Shown here piece by piece: positions 29,801-38,229 of a stretch of DNA of 64,000 nt (its first letter is position 1; every line of letters begins with the position of its first letter). Position numbers and translations under genes: made by a program. Below the pieces are notes generated by a model. That model was not told the origin of the DNA. It saw only the letters and a program-made list of their open reading frames with translations, and did not search any database. Origin of the DNA: Streptomyces canus (lineage in GTDB: Bacteria > Actinomycetota > Actinomycetes > Streptomycetales > Streptomycetaceae); the NCBI RefSeq assembly GCF_041435015.1, contig NZ_CP107989.1, positions 3,224,001-3,288,000 of the forward strand, in the 5' to 3' direction.

Positions 29801-30417
29801 CCGAGCGGCTTGAGCTGGCGCCGGAGTTCGTCGGTCAGGTCCTGCACGCGTGCGAGGTTGGCCTGCATCGCGTCGAGCTTGCGGAGGGCCTTCTCCTTGC
29901 GCTTGCGGTGCTTGAGAACTCCGGCGGCCTCCTCGATGAAGGCCCGGCGGCCCGTCGGATCGGCGTGCAGGACGGAGTCGAGCTGGCCCTGGCCGACGAT
30001 GACATGCATCTCGCGGCCGATGCCGGAGTCGGAGAGCAGATCCTGGATGTCGAGGAGACGGCAGGTGTCGCCGTTGATCTGGTACTCGCTGCCGCCGTTG
30101 CGGAACATGATCCGCGTGATGGTGACCTCGGCGTACTCGATGGGCAGGGCGCCGTCGGAGTTGTCGATGGTCAGGGACACCTCGGCGCGGCCCAGCGGCG
30201 GGCGGCCGGTGGTGCCGGCGAAGATGACGTCCTCCATCTTGCCGCCGCGCAGCGACTTGGCGCCCTGCTCGCCCATGACCCAGCTGAGCGCGTCCACGAC
30301 GTTGGACTTGCCTGAGCCGTTCGGCCCCACGACACACGTGATCCCCGGCTCGAACCGGAGCGTGGTCGCCGAGGCGAACGACTTGAACCCTCGGAGGGTC
30401 AGCGCCTTGAGGTGCAC
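26806..30417 (-). CDS. smc: Chromosome segregation ATPase SMC
   Basis: 1203 residues from the GTG at 30417 (MHLKALTLRGFKSFAS, the family N-terminus). N-terminal head with Walker A (VVGPNGSGKSNVVDAL); long coiled coil; hinge around residues 510-680; second coiled coil; C-terminal head with signature LSLLSGGERSLTAVALL and Walker B (FYVMDEVEAALDD). With ScpAB it forms condensin, which compacts chromosomes during sporulation. The hinge contains an odd segment (GLHQSAAPPRGATSHDG...) whose DNA looks like a Streptomyces intergenic repeat; see findings. No partner gene is adjacent. Confidence 0.97.
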   Translation of the reverse strand: MHLKALTLRGFKSFASATTLRFEPGITCVVGPNGSGKSNVVDALSWVMGEQGAKSLRGGKMEDVIFAGTTGRPPLGRAEVSLTIDNSDGALPIEYAEVTITRIMFRNGGSEYQINGDTCRLLDIQDLLSDSGIGREMHVIVGQGQLDSVLHADPTGRRAFIEEAAGVLKHRKRKEKALRKLDAMQANLARVQDLTDELRRQLKPLGRQAAVARRAAVIQADLRDARLRLLADDLVRLRQALQVEVADEAALKERKESAEQELKKALQREALLEDEVRQLTPRLQRAQQTWYELSQLAERVRGTVSLADARVKSATSAPPEERRGRDPEDMEREAARIREQEAELEAALEAAEHALEDTVAHRADLERELTQEERRLKDVARAIADRREGLARLGGQVNAARSRAASAQAEIDRLAATRDESQERAVAAQEEYEALKAEVDGLDAGDAELAERHDAAKRQLAEAEAALTVAREAVTAAERRRAATQARHEALAMGLRRKDGTGALLGAKDRLTGLLGPAAELLTVTPGHEAALAAAFGAAADALAVTSPSAAADAIRLLRKQDAGRASLLLAGGAEDAPFRAAGLHQSAAPPRGATSHDGPADATHQHAADLVRAPQDLLPAVRRLLHGIVVVGTLEDAEDLVYANPHLTAVTAEGDLLGAHFAHGGSAGAPSLLEVQASVDEAAVELEELAIRCEELTEAQHTAVERRTASAALVEELGERRRAADREKSAVAQQLGRLAGQAKGAAGEAERSTAAAARAQDALEKALEEVEELAERLAVAEEMPVEEEPDTSVRDRLAADGANARQTEMEARLQVRTHEERVKGLAGRADSLDRAARAERDARARAEQRRARLRHEAAVAEAVASGARQLLAHVEVSLARADEERTAADAAKALRERELTAARNTGRDLKSELDKLTDSVHRGEVLGAEKRMRIEQLETKALEELGVEPAGLIDEYGPHQPVPPSPPAEGEELPDDPEHPRNQPKQFHRAEQEKRLKAAERAYQQLGKVNPLALEEFAALEERHKFLSEQLEDLKKTRTDLLQVVKEVDERVEQVFTEAYRDTAREFEGVFSRLFPGGEGRLILTDPDNMLTTGVDVEARPPGKKVKRLSLLSGGERSLTAVALLVSIFKARPSPFYVMDEVEAALDDTNLQRLIRIMQELQEASQLIVITHQKRTMEVADALYGVSMQGDGVSKVISQRLR
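28601..28690 (+). repeat. Repeat-like insertion inside smc (hinge)
   Basis: The plus strand contains GTCGTGGCTGGTCGCGC followed closely by GGCGGAGCCGCA. These two blocks resemble, from memory, a short dispersed intergenic repeat common in Streptomyces genomes. It is read through in frame by smc on the other strand, giving a Gly/Ala/His-rich insert. No second copy lies in this window, so the assignment rests on recall. Confidence 0.5.
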
Positions 30418-30543
30418 GCCGCTGGACTCTACCTTCCGGGGGTGTCTCACTCCATGAACGCGTTGTTGCCCGCGGTTTCACCGTTGAACGTGCAGGGCAC
30501 ACCAAACGTTAAGAGGGTGAAAGGATGCACGGGGGCAAGAAAG

Positions 30544-30565
30544 AAGGGACGCCGAAGCGTCCCTT
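30544..30565 (-). terminator. Terminator downstream of the 67-residue gene
   Basis: AAGGGACGC-CGAA-GCGTCCCTT: a perfect 9-bp stem with a 4-nt loop, 75 bp after the small gene and 127 bp before smc on the same strand. Confidence 0.75.
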
Positions 30566-30639
30566 GCAAACTCTGACAACTTAGCGGTTGATACAGGCCG
30601 CCCAACCACTGCGTGAGCTGTCGTGGAGCGATGCAGTGA

Positions 30640-30843
30640 TCAGGTGAGCGCAGGCTCCGCCTGGTGTGCGTCGATGCTCTCCAGGAGACTTTCGTGAGAA
30701 GCGGCAGCCGCGAGCGCGTCGTTCTCGGCCTGGATCCGTACGAGCTCGGATTCCAGATCCTGTACGCGCTGCTGGAGCCGTCGCATCTCGGCGAGGAGTC
30801 GAGGGTCGGAGCCGCCGACGTAACCGAGAAGCGCCTTTGCCAT
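30640..30843 (-). CDS. Small conserved coiled-coil protein
   Basis: 67 residues (MAKALLGYVGG...). A short N-terminal Gly-containing segment is followed by one amphipathic helix with heptad pattern (LLAEMRRLQQRVQDLESELV), typical of a dimeric coiled coil. Start at the ATG at 30843 with GGAGGA upstream. I recall close homologues across Streptomyces next to smc, all without known function. Position beside smc hints at a nucleoid or cell-cycle role, but nothing in the sequence proves it. Confidence 0.8.
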   Translation of the reverse strand: MAKALLGYVGGSDPRLLAEMRRLQQRVQDLESELVRIQAENDALAAAASHESLLESIDAHQAEPALT

Positions 30844-31206
30844 GATGGATGGTCCTCCACACTGAGTGACCGACCGAAGCGGTGTGGGTCGTGAGGGATT
30901 CGCACCCGCGGTGCTTGACACTCTTGAGTTCATACTGCTGTTCATCCATGCCAAACAGCTAAGGTGCGCGGGGTGCTTTCAGCGTCTCACCAAAAAGTTT
31001 GACGGTCAACACGATCACGCCCCGTATTGGCGGACAACCCGGTCCGGCGCGACCTGAGACGGTGGCGCTGCGGCTCCCTCGGGGCCCTCGGGACGTGACG
31101 ATCAGTCTTAGCCGCGGAGCTTGCCACGGCACGGCCTTCTTGGCAACCACCAGCGACTTTCTGCTCCGGGCAGGTGCCAGCGGCATGTCCCTCCGCTTCC
31201 GCCTGG
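30844..31206. other. Intergenic region without supported gene
   Basis: About 360 bp between the acylphosphatase terminator and the 67-residue gene. On the minus strand, TTGACC followed by a short A/T-rich stretch (around 31000) could be part of a promoter for the small gene. Short open frames here have no family character. Confidence 0.4.
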
Positions 31207-31225
31207 GCCGTTTTACAGAAACGGC
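31207..31225 (-). terminator. Terminator directly after acyP
   Basis: GCCGTTT-TACAG-AAACGGC, a perfect 7-bp stem that abuts the acylphosphatase stop codon (31226-31228). Confidence 0.65.
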
Positions 31226-31507
31226 TCATCGGATGGCGAAGCCGTCGTAACCCCCACGAGGTGTGTCCCAGATCTCGGTGACACCGTCTACGCGGCCGGG
31301 CGTGTCGTCGCCCAGGAGCCAGTCGAGGAGTCCCTGGCATCCCTTTCGCGGGCCCTCCGCGACCACTTGCACGCGTCCGTCGTCCAAATTGAGAGCAAAA
31401 CCACTCAGGCCGCCGATCTCCAGGGCCTTGGCCCGCGTGAACCAGCGGAAACCCACACCTTGGACGCGTCCGCGCACCCAGGCGACCAGTCGTACATCCT
31501 CGCTCAT
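31226..31507 (-). CDS. acyP: Acylphosphatase
   Basis: 93-residue enzyme hydrolysing acyl phosphates. The signature loop is [12 protein letters not shown], with the catalytic Arg in VGFRWF, and the catalytic Asn lies in [15 protein letters not shown]. It is divergent from the CAP-domain gene with a 175-bp gap, and is transcribed alone. Confidence 0.94.
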   Translation of the reverse strand: MSEDVRLVAWVRGRVQGVGFRWFTRAKALEIGGLSGFALNLDDGRVQVVAEGPRKGCQGLLDWLLGDDTPGRVDGVTEIWDTPRGGYDGFAIR

Positions 31508-31682
31508 GGGTGCAACCTAACCGGGCAATGTCTCTCTGGGCACTCCCTCCCCAGGCGCCATGCGGTACTGTCCGCTGCCAATGAATCTCATACGAAACTC
31601 ACTCGATGGTGTGGGTTTTGTGACTTTGGTTGACCCGGGGGGACGCGTCGACCTCACGAACGAGGACTAGGAAGGCAAGCAC

Positions 31683-32762
31683 ATGGGACGCCACCGACGC
31701 TCCGCCGCCGGCCGCGCCGCCACGGGCCGCGCCACGGGGGTCACAGCGACACACAGCTCCTACGGGAGCGGTTACGACCCACAGGACTCGTACAACTTCG
31801 CCTCGGCGGGCACCGCGACCTACCGAGGCCAGGAAGACCCCGACCCCTACGCGCGCAGTGACGCCTACCTGTTCGCGTCGGAGGAGGAGTACGCGCTCTA
31901 CCGCGGCGAGGGCTACACGCCCGCCGACGGTTCCCGGCGCAGCGGGTCGCACCGCCGGCGCAAGAGGAACCTCGTGACGCCGGTCAAGACCGGTCTGCTC
32001 GGGGTCTCGGCGGCCGTCGCGATCGGCACGGTCGCGGTCGCCACCGGTGTGGTGCCCGGCCTGGACAACTACAAGCTCGGCGGCGGCAGCACCACCGGCG
32101 GCGATGTGCAGGCGGCGGGCACTCCGACCAACTCCCCGGCCGAGCAGGGTGGCACCTCCGGCAGCGCCGACAGCCGTGAGGACGGCAGCTCGACGAGCCG
32201 GGACGCCGACCGCGCCTCCTCGCCCTCACCTTCCCCCTCGCCCTCGACCTCGACGGCCACGCCGACCGAGAAGCCGACGAAGAAGCCGGCGGCCCCGCCG
32301 AGCAAGAAGCCGAAGACGACGCCTTCTCAGAAGGAGAGGGAGCCGGCGAAGAAGGAGACCACCGCGCCCGTGGAGGTCTCGACCGAGGCCGCCGCGGCCG
32401 CCGAGGTGCTCAGGCTCGTCAATGCCGAGCGGGCGAACGTCGGCTGCAGCCCGGTCGCCGCCAACAGCGCGCTGGCCGATCTCGCCGGGGCCTTCAGCAA
32501 GGCCATGGCCGACCAGGGCTTCTTCGACCACACCGACCCGAGCGGCGCCACGCCGTGGGACCGGGCCGCGCAGGCCGGGATAACGAGCCTCGGCGGCGAG
32601 AACATAGCCCGCGGCCAGTCCGACCCGGCGGCGGTGATGGAGGCCTGGATGAACAGCCCCGGCCACAAGGCCAACATACTGAACTGTGACTTCAAGACGC
32701 TGGGCGTCGGTGTGGTCTTCGGTTCGGGCGGCCCCTGGTGGACGCAGGACTTCGGCTACTAG
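31683..32762 (+). CDS. Membrane-anchored CAP (SCP-like) domain protein
   Basis: 359 residues. A cytoplasmic Gly/Ser/Tyr-rich N-terminus of about 95 residues ends in a basic patch (RRRKRN). One span follows (GLLGVSAAVAIGTVAVATGVV), then a long Ser/Thr/Pro/Lys linker (residues ~145-235), then a CAP domain: VLRLVNAERANVGCSPV, FFDHTDPSG, LGGENIARGQ, AWMNSPGHKANIL. It is therefore displayed outside the cell or within the wall. Bacterial CAP proteins are common in sporulating Gram-positives, with mostly unknown function. RBS AAGG lies just before the ATG. Confidence 0.88.
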   Translation: MGRHRRSAAGRAATGRATGVTATHSSYGSGYDPQDSYNFASAGTATYRGQEDPDPYARSDAYLFASEEEYALYRGEGYTPADGSRRSGSHRRRKRNLVTPVKTGLLGVSAAVAIGTVAVATGVVPGLDNYKLGGGSTTGGDVQAAGTPTNSPAEQGGTSGSADSREDGSSTSRDADRASSPSPSPSPSTSTATPTEKPTKKPAAPPSKKPKTTPSQKEREPAKKETTAPVEVSTEAAAAAEVLRLVNAERANVGCSPVAANSALADLAGAFSKAMADQGFFDHTDPSGATPWDRAAQAGITSLGGENIARGQSDPAAVMEAWMNSPGHKANILNCDFKTLGVGVVFGSGGPWWTQDFGY

Positions 32763-32779
32763 AGGACGCCGAGACAGAT

Positions 32780-32823
32780 GGCACTAACTACAAGTTAGTG
32801 CCGTCTGTTGGTTAGTGCCGTCT
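32780..32823 (+). promoter_or_regulatory. Operator of the HxlR-family gene
   Basis: A perfect palindrome GGCACTAACT-ACA-AGTTAGTGCC (32780-32802) is followed by a repeat of its right arm: GTTAGTGCCGTCT occurs at 32794-32806 and again at 32811-32823, 17 bp apart. The three half-sites stand 18-60 bp before the regulator start, so autoregulation is the simplest reading. Confidence 0.7.
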
Positions 32824-32840
32824 TCCAGTACGCTCGTGAT

Positions 32841-33242
32841 ATGGACACCACGCAGCAGCCCTTGGAGGCGCGGGACCTCCCGTTCGACGTGTTCGCCAAG
32901 GCCTGCCCCTCGCGCGGCACGCTGGAGCACGTGACGGGCCGCTGGGGCGGACTCACCCTCGGCGCCCTGTACGAGGGCTCGCTGCGCTTCAACGAGCTGC
33001 GCCGCCGGGTCGACGGCGTGAGCGAGAAGATGCTCTCCCAGACGCTCCAGGCGCTGGAGCGCGACGGCCTGGTGCACCGCGAGGCCCAGCCCACCAACCC
33101 GCCCCGGGTCGACTACGAACTGACCCCGCTGGGCCGCGAGGTCGCCGAGCGGCTGCTGGGCCTCATCCACTTCGTCGAGGGCCGCATGGACGACGTCCTG
33201 GCCGCCCGCGAGCGTTACGACGTGACGCGTGGCGCCCGCTGA
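32841..33242 (+). CDS. HxlR-family winged-helix transcriptional regulator
   Basis: 133 residues from the ATG at 32841. HxlR hallmarks: an N-terminal Cys ([20 protein letters not shown]), [31 protein letters not shown] (the recognition helix and start of the wing) and [12 protein letters not shown]. These proteins bind DNA as dimers and often respond to redox state or aromatic ligands. Its 3' end overlaps the end of convergent mutM by 28 bp, so the two transcripts could interfere. No divergent target gene is next to it. Confidence 0.9.
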   Translation: MDTTQQPLEARDLPFDVFAKACPSRGTLEHVTGRWGGLTLGALYEGSLRFNELRRRVDGVSEKMLSQTLQALERDGLVHREAQPTNPPRVDYELTPLGREVAERLLGLIHFVEGRMDDVLAARERYDVTRGAR

Positions 33243-34075
33243 CACCTCGGGCAGAAATAGCTGGACCGGTTCATCCAGGGCCGTCGGCGCATCGGCGTAC
33301 CGCACCGCTTGCACGGCAGCCCCTCCCGTCCGTACGCGTCGAGGGACCGGTCGAAGTACCCGGACTCACCGTTGACGTTGACGTAGAGGCTGTCGAAGCT
33401 GGTGCCGCCGACCGCGAGGGCCTCGTTCATCACGTCCCGGACGTGGCCCAGGAGTTCGGTCGTGCGCGGGCGGGTGAAGTTCGCGGTGGGGCGCTCGTAG
33501 TGGATGCGGGAGCGCCAAAGGGCCTCGTCCGCGTAGATGTTGCCGACTCCACTGATCAACGACTGGTCGAGCAAGGCCCGTTTGATGGTGCTGCGCTTGC
33601 GGCGCAGGGCCTGGTGGAAGGCCTCGTCGTCGAAGAGCGGGTCGAGGGGGTCGCGCGCGATGTGCGCGATGACGTCGGGCAGGCCGTCGGGGGTGTTGTC
33701 GTGCAACGACAGCCCGCCGAAGGTCCGTTGGTCGACGAAGCGGAGCTCGGTGTCGACCTCGTCGGCGAACCGCACCCGGATCCTGAGGTGCTTCTCGTCG
33801 GGCGCGGCATGCGGCTGGACCAGTAGCTGGCCGCTCATGCCGAGGTGGGCCAGGATCGACTGGTCCGTGTCCTCCAGGGGCAGCCAGAGGTACTTCCCGC
33901 GGCGGCGCGGGGTGCCGACGCGGTGACCCTTGAGGCGGTGCGCGAAGTCGTCGGCACCGGCGAGGTGACGGCGGACCGCACGCGGGTGCAGCACCTCGGC
34001 CTCGGCGACCGTACGGTGGGCGACCCACCGCGCGAGGCCCCGCCGCACGACCTCGACCTCGGGCAACTCGGGCAT
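33215..34075 (-). CDS. mutM: Formamidopyrimidine-DNA glycosylase MutM (Fpg)
   Basis: Repair enzyme removing 8-oxoguanine and Fapy lesions, with AP-lyase activity. 286 residues. N-terminal [14 protein letters not shown] with catalytic Pro2 and Glu3; the Lys loop ([11 protein letters not shown]); the helix-two-turn-helix ([20 protein letters not shown]); and the C-terminal zinc finger ([10 protein letters not shown]...YFCPRCQ). It follows rnc by about 107 bp including a terminator hairpin, so it has its own promoter or depends on read-through. Confidence 0.96.
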   Translation of the reverse strand: MPELPEVEVVRRGLARWVAHRTVAEAEVLHPRAVRRHLAGADDFAHRLKGHRVGTPRRRGKYLWLPLEDTDQSILAHLGMSGQLLVQPHAAPDEKHLRIRVRFADEVDTELRFVDQRTFGGLSLHDNTPDGLPDVIAHIARDPLDPLFDDEAFHQALRRKRSTIKRALLDQSLISGVGNIYADEALWRSRIHYERPTANFTRPRTTELLGHVRDVMNEALAVGGTSFDSLYVNVNGESGYFDRSLDAYGREGLPCKRCGTPMRRRPWMNRSSYFCPRCQRAPRVTS

Positions 34076-34106
34076 GGGACTCCCCCGTCACGGACCGGTG
34101 TATGAA

Positions 34107-34144
34107 CCGAGCGCCCGCCCCGGTGTTCGGGGGCAGGCGCTCGG
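34107..34144 (-). terminator. Terminator downstream of rnc
   Basis: CCGAGCGCC-c-GCCCC pairs with GGGGC-a-GGCGCTCGG around a short loop, giving a stem of about 14 bp with one mismatch, between rnc and mutM. Confidence 0.75.
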
Positions 34145-34182
34145 CTGCGCTGTTCTTCCGGACGCGCTGGGGCTTCCAGGCG

Positions 34183-35001
34183 TCAGGCGGAGACGGACGA
34201 CGGACCTTCGTCGTCGTTCTTGGCGGCTTCGACGACCTCAACGGCCTCGACGGCCTTTTCGGCCACCGCCTTGGCGCGCTCGTCCGCGGCGGCCCGGATG
34301 GACCTCCAGGCGGACTCCGCGGCCTGCTGCTCCGCCTCCTTCTTGCTGCGGCCGGTGCCGGTGCCGTACGAGACGCCTCCGACGCGGGCGGCAGCAGTGA
34401 AGGTCTTCTCGTGATCGGGGCCGGTCTCCGTGACCAGGTACTCGGGCACGCCGAGTCCTTCGGTCGCGGTGAGCTCCTGGAGACTGGTCTTCCAGTCCAG
34501 GCCGGCACCGAGGTTGGAGGACTTCTCGATCAGGGGGTCGAACAGGCGGTGCACCAGTTCGGAGGCCGCTTCGAGACCCTGGTCGAGATAGACCGCGCCG
34601 ATCACCGCTTCCAGGGTGTCGGCGAGGATGGATGCCTTGTCCCGGCCGCCCGTGCCCTCTTCACCACGGCCGAGCCGGATGAAGGAGCCCAGGTCGAGCC
34701 CACGGCTGACCTCCGCCAGTGCGCGTGAGTTGACCACCGCGGCCCGCAACTTGGCCAGTTGGCCTTCGGGCAGGTCGGGGTGGGTGGTGTACAGCGTGTC
34801 CGTGACCACGAGGCCGAGCACGGAGTCCCCGAGGAACTCCAGCCGCTCGTTGGTCGGCAGACCGCCGTTCTCGTACGCGTACGAACGGTGGGTCAGCGCA
34901 CGCACCAGAAGGGCGGACTCGAGTTTGTACCCGAGCCGCCCTTCCAACAGCGTGTGGGACGAGGCCTGGTTGTCGCCCGCGTTCTTCTTCGGCGTGGACA
35001 C
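34183..35001 (-). CDS. rnc: Ribonuclease III
   Basis: Double-strand-specific RNase for rRNA processing and mRNA turnover; in S. coelicolor the orthologue is absB, a global regulator of antibiotic synthesis. 272 residues from the GTG at 35001 ([11 protein letters not shown]), with GAGAGG upstream. The catalytic signature [13 protein letters not shown] and the second acidic cluster ([15 protein letters not shown]) are present. A dsRNA-binding domain follows ([31 protein letters not shown]). The C-terminal tail is acidic and variable. It is cotranscribed with yceD and rpmF. Confidence 0.96.
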   Translation of the reverse strand: MSTPKKNAGDNQASSHTLLEGRLGYKLESALLVRALTHRSYAYENGGLPTNERLEFLGDSVLGLVVTDTLYTTHPDLPEGQLAKLRAAVVNSRALAEVSRGLDLGSFIRLGRGEEGTGGRDKASILADTLEAVIGAVYLDQGLEAASELVHRLFDPLIEKSSNLGAGLDWKTSLQELTATEGLGVPEYLVTETGPDHEKTFTAAARVGGVSYGTGTGRSKKEAEQQAAESAWRSIRAAADERAKAVAEKAVEAVEVVEAAKNDDEGPSSVSA

Positions 35002-35020
35002 AGTGCCTCTCACCAGCCGC

Positions 35021-35194
35021 TCAGACCTCGAGGACCTGGCGCTTGTTGTAGGTGCCACAAGCAGGGCACGCGATGTGCTGCAGCTTGGGCTCGTGGCAGC
35101 GCTCGCACGCAACCAGGGTGGGGACCGCAGCCTTCCACTGCGACCGGCGGTGGCGCGTGTTGCTGCGCGACATCTTCCGCTTCGGAACAGCCAC
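35021..35194 (-). CDS. rpmF: Ribosomal protein bL32
   Basis: 57-residue large-subunit protein. [20 protein letters not shown] is the family N-terminus. Its zinc ribbon has all four Cys (CERC...CPAC), so this is the zinc-binding form. The GTG start at 35194 is 2 bp after the yceD stop, and rnc starts 19 bp after rpmF, making a tight operon. Confidence 0.97.
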   Translation of the reverse strand: MAVPKRKMSRSNTRHRRSQWKAAVPTLVACERCHEPKLQHIACPACGTYNKRQVLEV

Positions 35195-35196
35195 GG

Positions 35197-35841
35197 CTAC
35201 TTCTCCTGCTTCTCGTCGACGCCCGGTTCGGCGCCGCTCATCTCGTCCTTCTCGCCGTCTTCGAGTGAACCGGCGAGTCCCTGCAGTGCCGCCCAACGGA
35301 TGTCGACGGCGTCATGGTGGTGGTCCGGGTCGTCCGTGAGCCGCGCCCCGCACTCGGAGCACAGGCCCAGACAGTCGTCCTGGCACACCGGCTGCATCGG
35401 CAGTGCGAGCACCACCGCATCACGCAGCACGGGTTCGAGGTCGAACAGGCCGTCCTCGATGAAGAGCCTGTCCTCGTCTTCCTCGGCGTCGTCGGCCGGT
35501 TCCGCTTTCACGCGGCCACGGTCGTCGGCGTCAGGGTACGAGAACATCTCCTGGAAATCCGCTTCGAGCACCAGCTCAAGCGGCTCCAGACACCTTACGC
35601 ACTCCCCCTCGGCCTGTGCACGGGCGGTGCCTGTGACAAGCACACCTTCCATGACCGACTCGAGGCGGAGCTCGAGCACGACCGGGGCGCCTTCCGGCAC
35701 TCCGATCACTCCCTGGATACCCAGATCCTTGGGAGCGTCGATCTCACGGGTCAGGCGCTGCAGCGCGCCAGGACGCCGCCCCAGCTCGTGTGTGTCGAAC
35801 ACGAGAGGGTTGCGGTGGTCGAGGCGGGCGTTCAGGGCCAT
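35197..35841 (-). CDS. yceD: YceD (DUF177) family protein
   Basis: 214 residues, usually upstream of rpmF, as here. Links to 23S rRNA have been shown for family members in plants and bacteria. Conserved parts: [11 protein letters not shown] at the N-terminus, [10 protein letters not shown] and the second Cys cluster ([13 protein letters not shown]), a probable metal site. An acidic insertion ([10 protein letters not shown]) and acidic tail are variable. It is the first gene of yceD-rpmF-rnc. Confidence 0.9.
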   Translation of the reverse strand: MALNARLDHRNPLVFDTHELGRRPGALQRLTREIDAPKDLGIQGVIGVPEGAPVVLELRLESVMEGVLVTGTARAQAEGECVRCLEPLELVLEADFQEMFSYPDADDRGRVKAEPADDAEEDEDRLFIEDGLFDLEPVLRDAVVLALPMQPVCQDDCLGLCSECGARLTDDPDHHHDAVDIRWAALQGLAGSLEDGEKDEMSGAEPGVDEKQEK

Positions 35842-35931
35842 TCCTGCTTTCGATCTTCGAGCTCAGAGGGGCGCCGCCCTTCGGTGCTCCCGGGCAGCGT
35901 TGATCGCGGACGTACGCGCGACCGAAGAGCC

Positions 35932-35961
35932 AGGATACTGGACCTTTCGCTCACGGCCCAA
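35932..35961 (-). promoter_or_regulatory. Candidate promoter of yceD-rpmF-rnc
   Basis: On the minus strand TTGGGC (35961-35956), an 18-bp spacer and TATCCT (35937-35932) resemble a vegetative sigma promoter, about 90 bp before yceD. No other gene could use it on this strand. Confidence 0.4.
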
Positions 35962-35973
35962 TCCGGTGGTCCC

Positions 35974-37026
35974 TTACTGGCCGCGACCCTGCTCGTACGC
36001 CCTCAACTGCTCCGGCGTGATCATGCCGGTGTCGAAGAGGCTGGTCTCGTCCAGGGCGTAGCTCTGCTGCTCCTGGTGGGCCTGCTGGGCCTGCTGGGCC
36101 TGGTTCGGGTCGTACTGCTGCTGGTCGTAGCCCTGGTAGGCGTAGGGATCGGCCTGCTGGTAGCCGTACGGGTCCTGCTGGGCGTAGGGATCGGGCTGCT
36201 GCTGATAGCCGGCGTAGGCGTCGGCCTGCTGGTAGCCGTACGCGTGCTGCTGGGCGTAGTCCGGCTGCTGCTCGGACTGGCCGCGGGCCTGGGACCGGGC
36301 GTCCTGCTCCGCGAGGGCGGTGAGGTCGGCCAGGTAGTCGGCGTCGCTGGAGTGCTGGACGGTGGAGGTGTCGTCGGCGAGGGCGCCGAGGTCGTCCGTG
36401 GCGATACGGCCGTGCAGCTTCTGTCGGCCGCGGCCGACGGCCTCCAGGGTCTTGGCGAGGACCGCCTCGAAGGCACCGAGCTTGGCGTCGACGTAGGAGT
36501 CGGCGTCCTTGCGCAGGGTCTCGGGGTCGTGGCTGCGCTCGGGGGCGTCCTCGTCCTCGTAGCCGTTCTCGTCGAGGCCCGGGCCGGTGCCGAGGAGCTT
36601 CTCGCGGCCGCGGCCGACCGAGCCGAGGGTCTTGGTGAGGACGACCTCGAAGTTGGCGAGCTTGGAGTCGACGTAGTCGTCGGCCTCCGCCCGGACCTCC
36701 TCGGCCTCCTGGCGGGCCTCGTTCAGGATCCGGTCGGCCTCGGCCTGGGAACGGCGGGCGACCTCGGTGTCGGAGATCAGGGAGCCGCGCTCGGCATGCG
36801 CCTGCCCGATGATCCGCTCGGCCTCCTGGCGGGCCTGCTCGACCATCTGCTCGCGGTCCCCGATCAGTTCCTGAGCCTGCGCGAGGGAGCCGGGCAGCGC
36901 CTGGCGCACCTCTTCGAGCAACGCGAGCAGTTCGGCGCGGTTGACCATCACCGAGGCCGACATGGGCATCGACCGGGCACCGGAGACCGTGGAGACGATC
37001 TCGTCGAGCTTCTTCTGCACGTCCAC
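35974..37026 (-). CDS. DivIVA/ATP-synthase-b-like coiled-coil protein with Q/Y-rich tail
   Basis: 350-residue cytoplasmic protein conserved between coaD and yceD in Streptomyces; function unknown. Residues 1-115 form a continuous coiled coil (QELIGDREQMVEQARQEAERIIGQA..., EADRILNEARQEAEEVRAEADDYV). Then two near-identical units of about 31 residues, DDYVDSKLANFEVVLTKTL and DSYVDAKLGAFEAVLAKTL, each ending in GRGR(E/Q)KL. Residues ~240-330 are a Gln/Tyr/Pro low-complexity tail (QQPDPYAQQDPYGYQQADPY). The coiled coil resembles DivIVA-type scaffold proteins, so a role in cell shape or polar growth is possible but unproven. Confidence 0.85.
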   Translation of the reverse strand: MDVQKKLDEIVSTVSGARSMPMSASVMVNRAELLALLEEVRQALPGSLAQAQELIGDREQMVEQARQEAERIIGQAHAERGSLISDTEVARRSQAEADRILNEARQEAEEVRAEADDYVDSKLANFEVVLTKTLGSVGRGREKLLGTGPGLDENGYEDEDAPERSHDPETLRKDADSYVDAKLGAFEAVLAKTLEAVGRGRQKLHGRIATDDLGALADDTSTVQHSSDADYLADLTALAEQDARSQARGQSEQQPDYAQQHAYGYQQADAYAGYQQQPDPYAQQDPYGYQQADPYAYQGYDQQQYDPNQAQQAQQAHQEQQSYALDETSLFDTGMITPEQLRAYEQGRGQ

Positions 37027-37083
37027 CTGTGCTCGCCACTCTCTACAGCTGTGTTGGAGACGGACGGGACGACTGTAGTCCCA

Positions 37084-37563
37084 TCAGTCCTTGCGCAGGC
37101 GCTTGTTGAGTGCCTCCAGGACCAGCGGCGGGACCAGGTGGGAGACGTCTCCACCCCAGGTCGCGACCTCCTTGACGAGCGAGGAGGACAGGAAGCTGTA
37201 GGTGGGGTTGGTCGGGACGAAGAGGGTCTCGACTCCCGAGAGGCCGTTGTTCATCTGGGCCATCTGGAGTTCGTAGTCGAAGTCGCTGACCGCGCGCAGG
37301 CCCTTGACGATGGCCGGGATGTCGCGCTCCTTGCAGTAGTCGACGAGGAGGCCGTGGAAGGCCTCCACGATCACGTTGCCGTACTCGGCGGTGACCTCGC
37401 GGATCAGGTCGATCCGCTCGTCGATCTCGAAGAGGCCCTTCTTGGACTTGTTGATCATCACCGCGACGTAGACCTCGTCGTACAGTCTGGAGGCGCGGGA
37501 GATGATGTCGAGATGTCCGTTGGTGATCGGGTCGAACGACCCGGGACAGACGGCGCGGCGCAC
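37084..37563 (-). CDS. coaD: Phosphopantetheine adenylyltransferase CoaD
   Basis: Penultimate enzyme of coenzyme A synthesis. 159 residues from the GTG at 37563, the family length. An ATG at 37593 overlapping the rsmD stop would add ten residues and cannot be excluded. Nucleotidyltransferase motifs: [20 protein letters not shown] (the HxGH-type site) and [14 protein letters not shown]. It follows rsmD directly, a pairing conserved across bacteria. Confidence 0.96.
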   Translation of the reverse strand: MRRAVCPGSFDPITNGHLDIISRASRLYDEVYVAVMINKSKKGLFEIDERIDLIREVTAEYGNVIVEAFHGLLVDYCKERDIPAIVKGLRAVSDFDYELQMAQMNNGLSGVETLFVPTNPTYSFLSSSLVKEVATWGGDVSHLVPPLVLEALNKRLRKD

Positions 37564-37589
37564 TTGAGATCCCTCGCTCTCCGGTCCGG

Positions 37590-38177
37590 TCATCGTGCGT
37601 CTTCGCACGTAGAGGCGGCGCGACCGTACCAAAACGTTCCCTCGCCGTAGCGACGGGCCTTGACCGCGTCGAAACCGGGCGGCCACTGGAACTCTCCGCC
37701 TCTGGTGCTGCGCTCCACGGTGACCAGGGCCTCGGGCGCTAGCCAGTGTTCGGTGCGGAGTGTGAGGAGAATCTCGCGAAGATCGTGATCTGTGACTCGG
37801 TACGGGGGGTCGAGGAAGACGAGGTCGTACGGCTCGGTCGGCGCCGATTGTTGAATGATCTGTTCCGCTTTGCCTGCCCGTACCTCGGCACCCGGGAGGC
37901 CGAGGTTCTTGACGTTCTCGCGGATCGTGCGGGCGGCTCTCGCGTCGGCCTCGACCAGGAGGGTGTGGCTCGCGCCGCGCGAGAGGGCTTCGAGGCCGAC
38001 CGCGCCTGAGCCCGCGTACAGGTCGAGGACCCGTTCGCCCGCCAAGGGGCCGCCGAGGAGCGACTGCCAGGTGGAGAAGAGACCTTCGCGCGCGCGGTCC
38101 GAGGTGGGACGGGTTCCGTTGCCCGGCGGGACGGCCAGGCGGCGTCCGCCGGCTCTGCCCGCGATCACGCGAGTCAT
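37590..38177 (-). CDS. rsmD: 16S rRNA (guanine966-N2)-methyltransferase RsmD
   Basis: 195 residues. SAM-binding motif I ([21 protein letters not shown]) and catalytic motif IV DPPY ([10 protein letters not shown]). The N-terminus [14 protein letters not shown] and [14 protein letters not shown] is family-typical. It sits between recG and coaD on one strand, 52 bp after recG, so the three are likely one transcript. Confidence 0.95.
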   Translation of the reverse strand: MTRVIAGRAGGRRLAVPPGNGTRPTSDRAREGLFSTWQSLLGGPLAGERVLDLYAGSGAVGLEALSRGASHTLLVEADARAARTIRENVKNLGLPGAEVRAGKAEQIIQQSAPTEPYDLVFLDPPYRVTDHDLREILLTLRTEHWLAPEALVTVERSTRGGEFQWPPGFDAVKARRYGEGTFWYGRAASTCEDAR

Positions 38178-38229
38178 CTTCGGTCCTTGTTCGGGGATGG
38201 TCGGGGGGGGTGGTTGCGGATCCAGTTTC

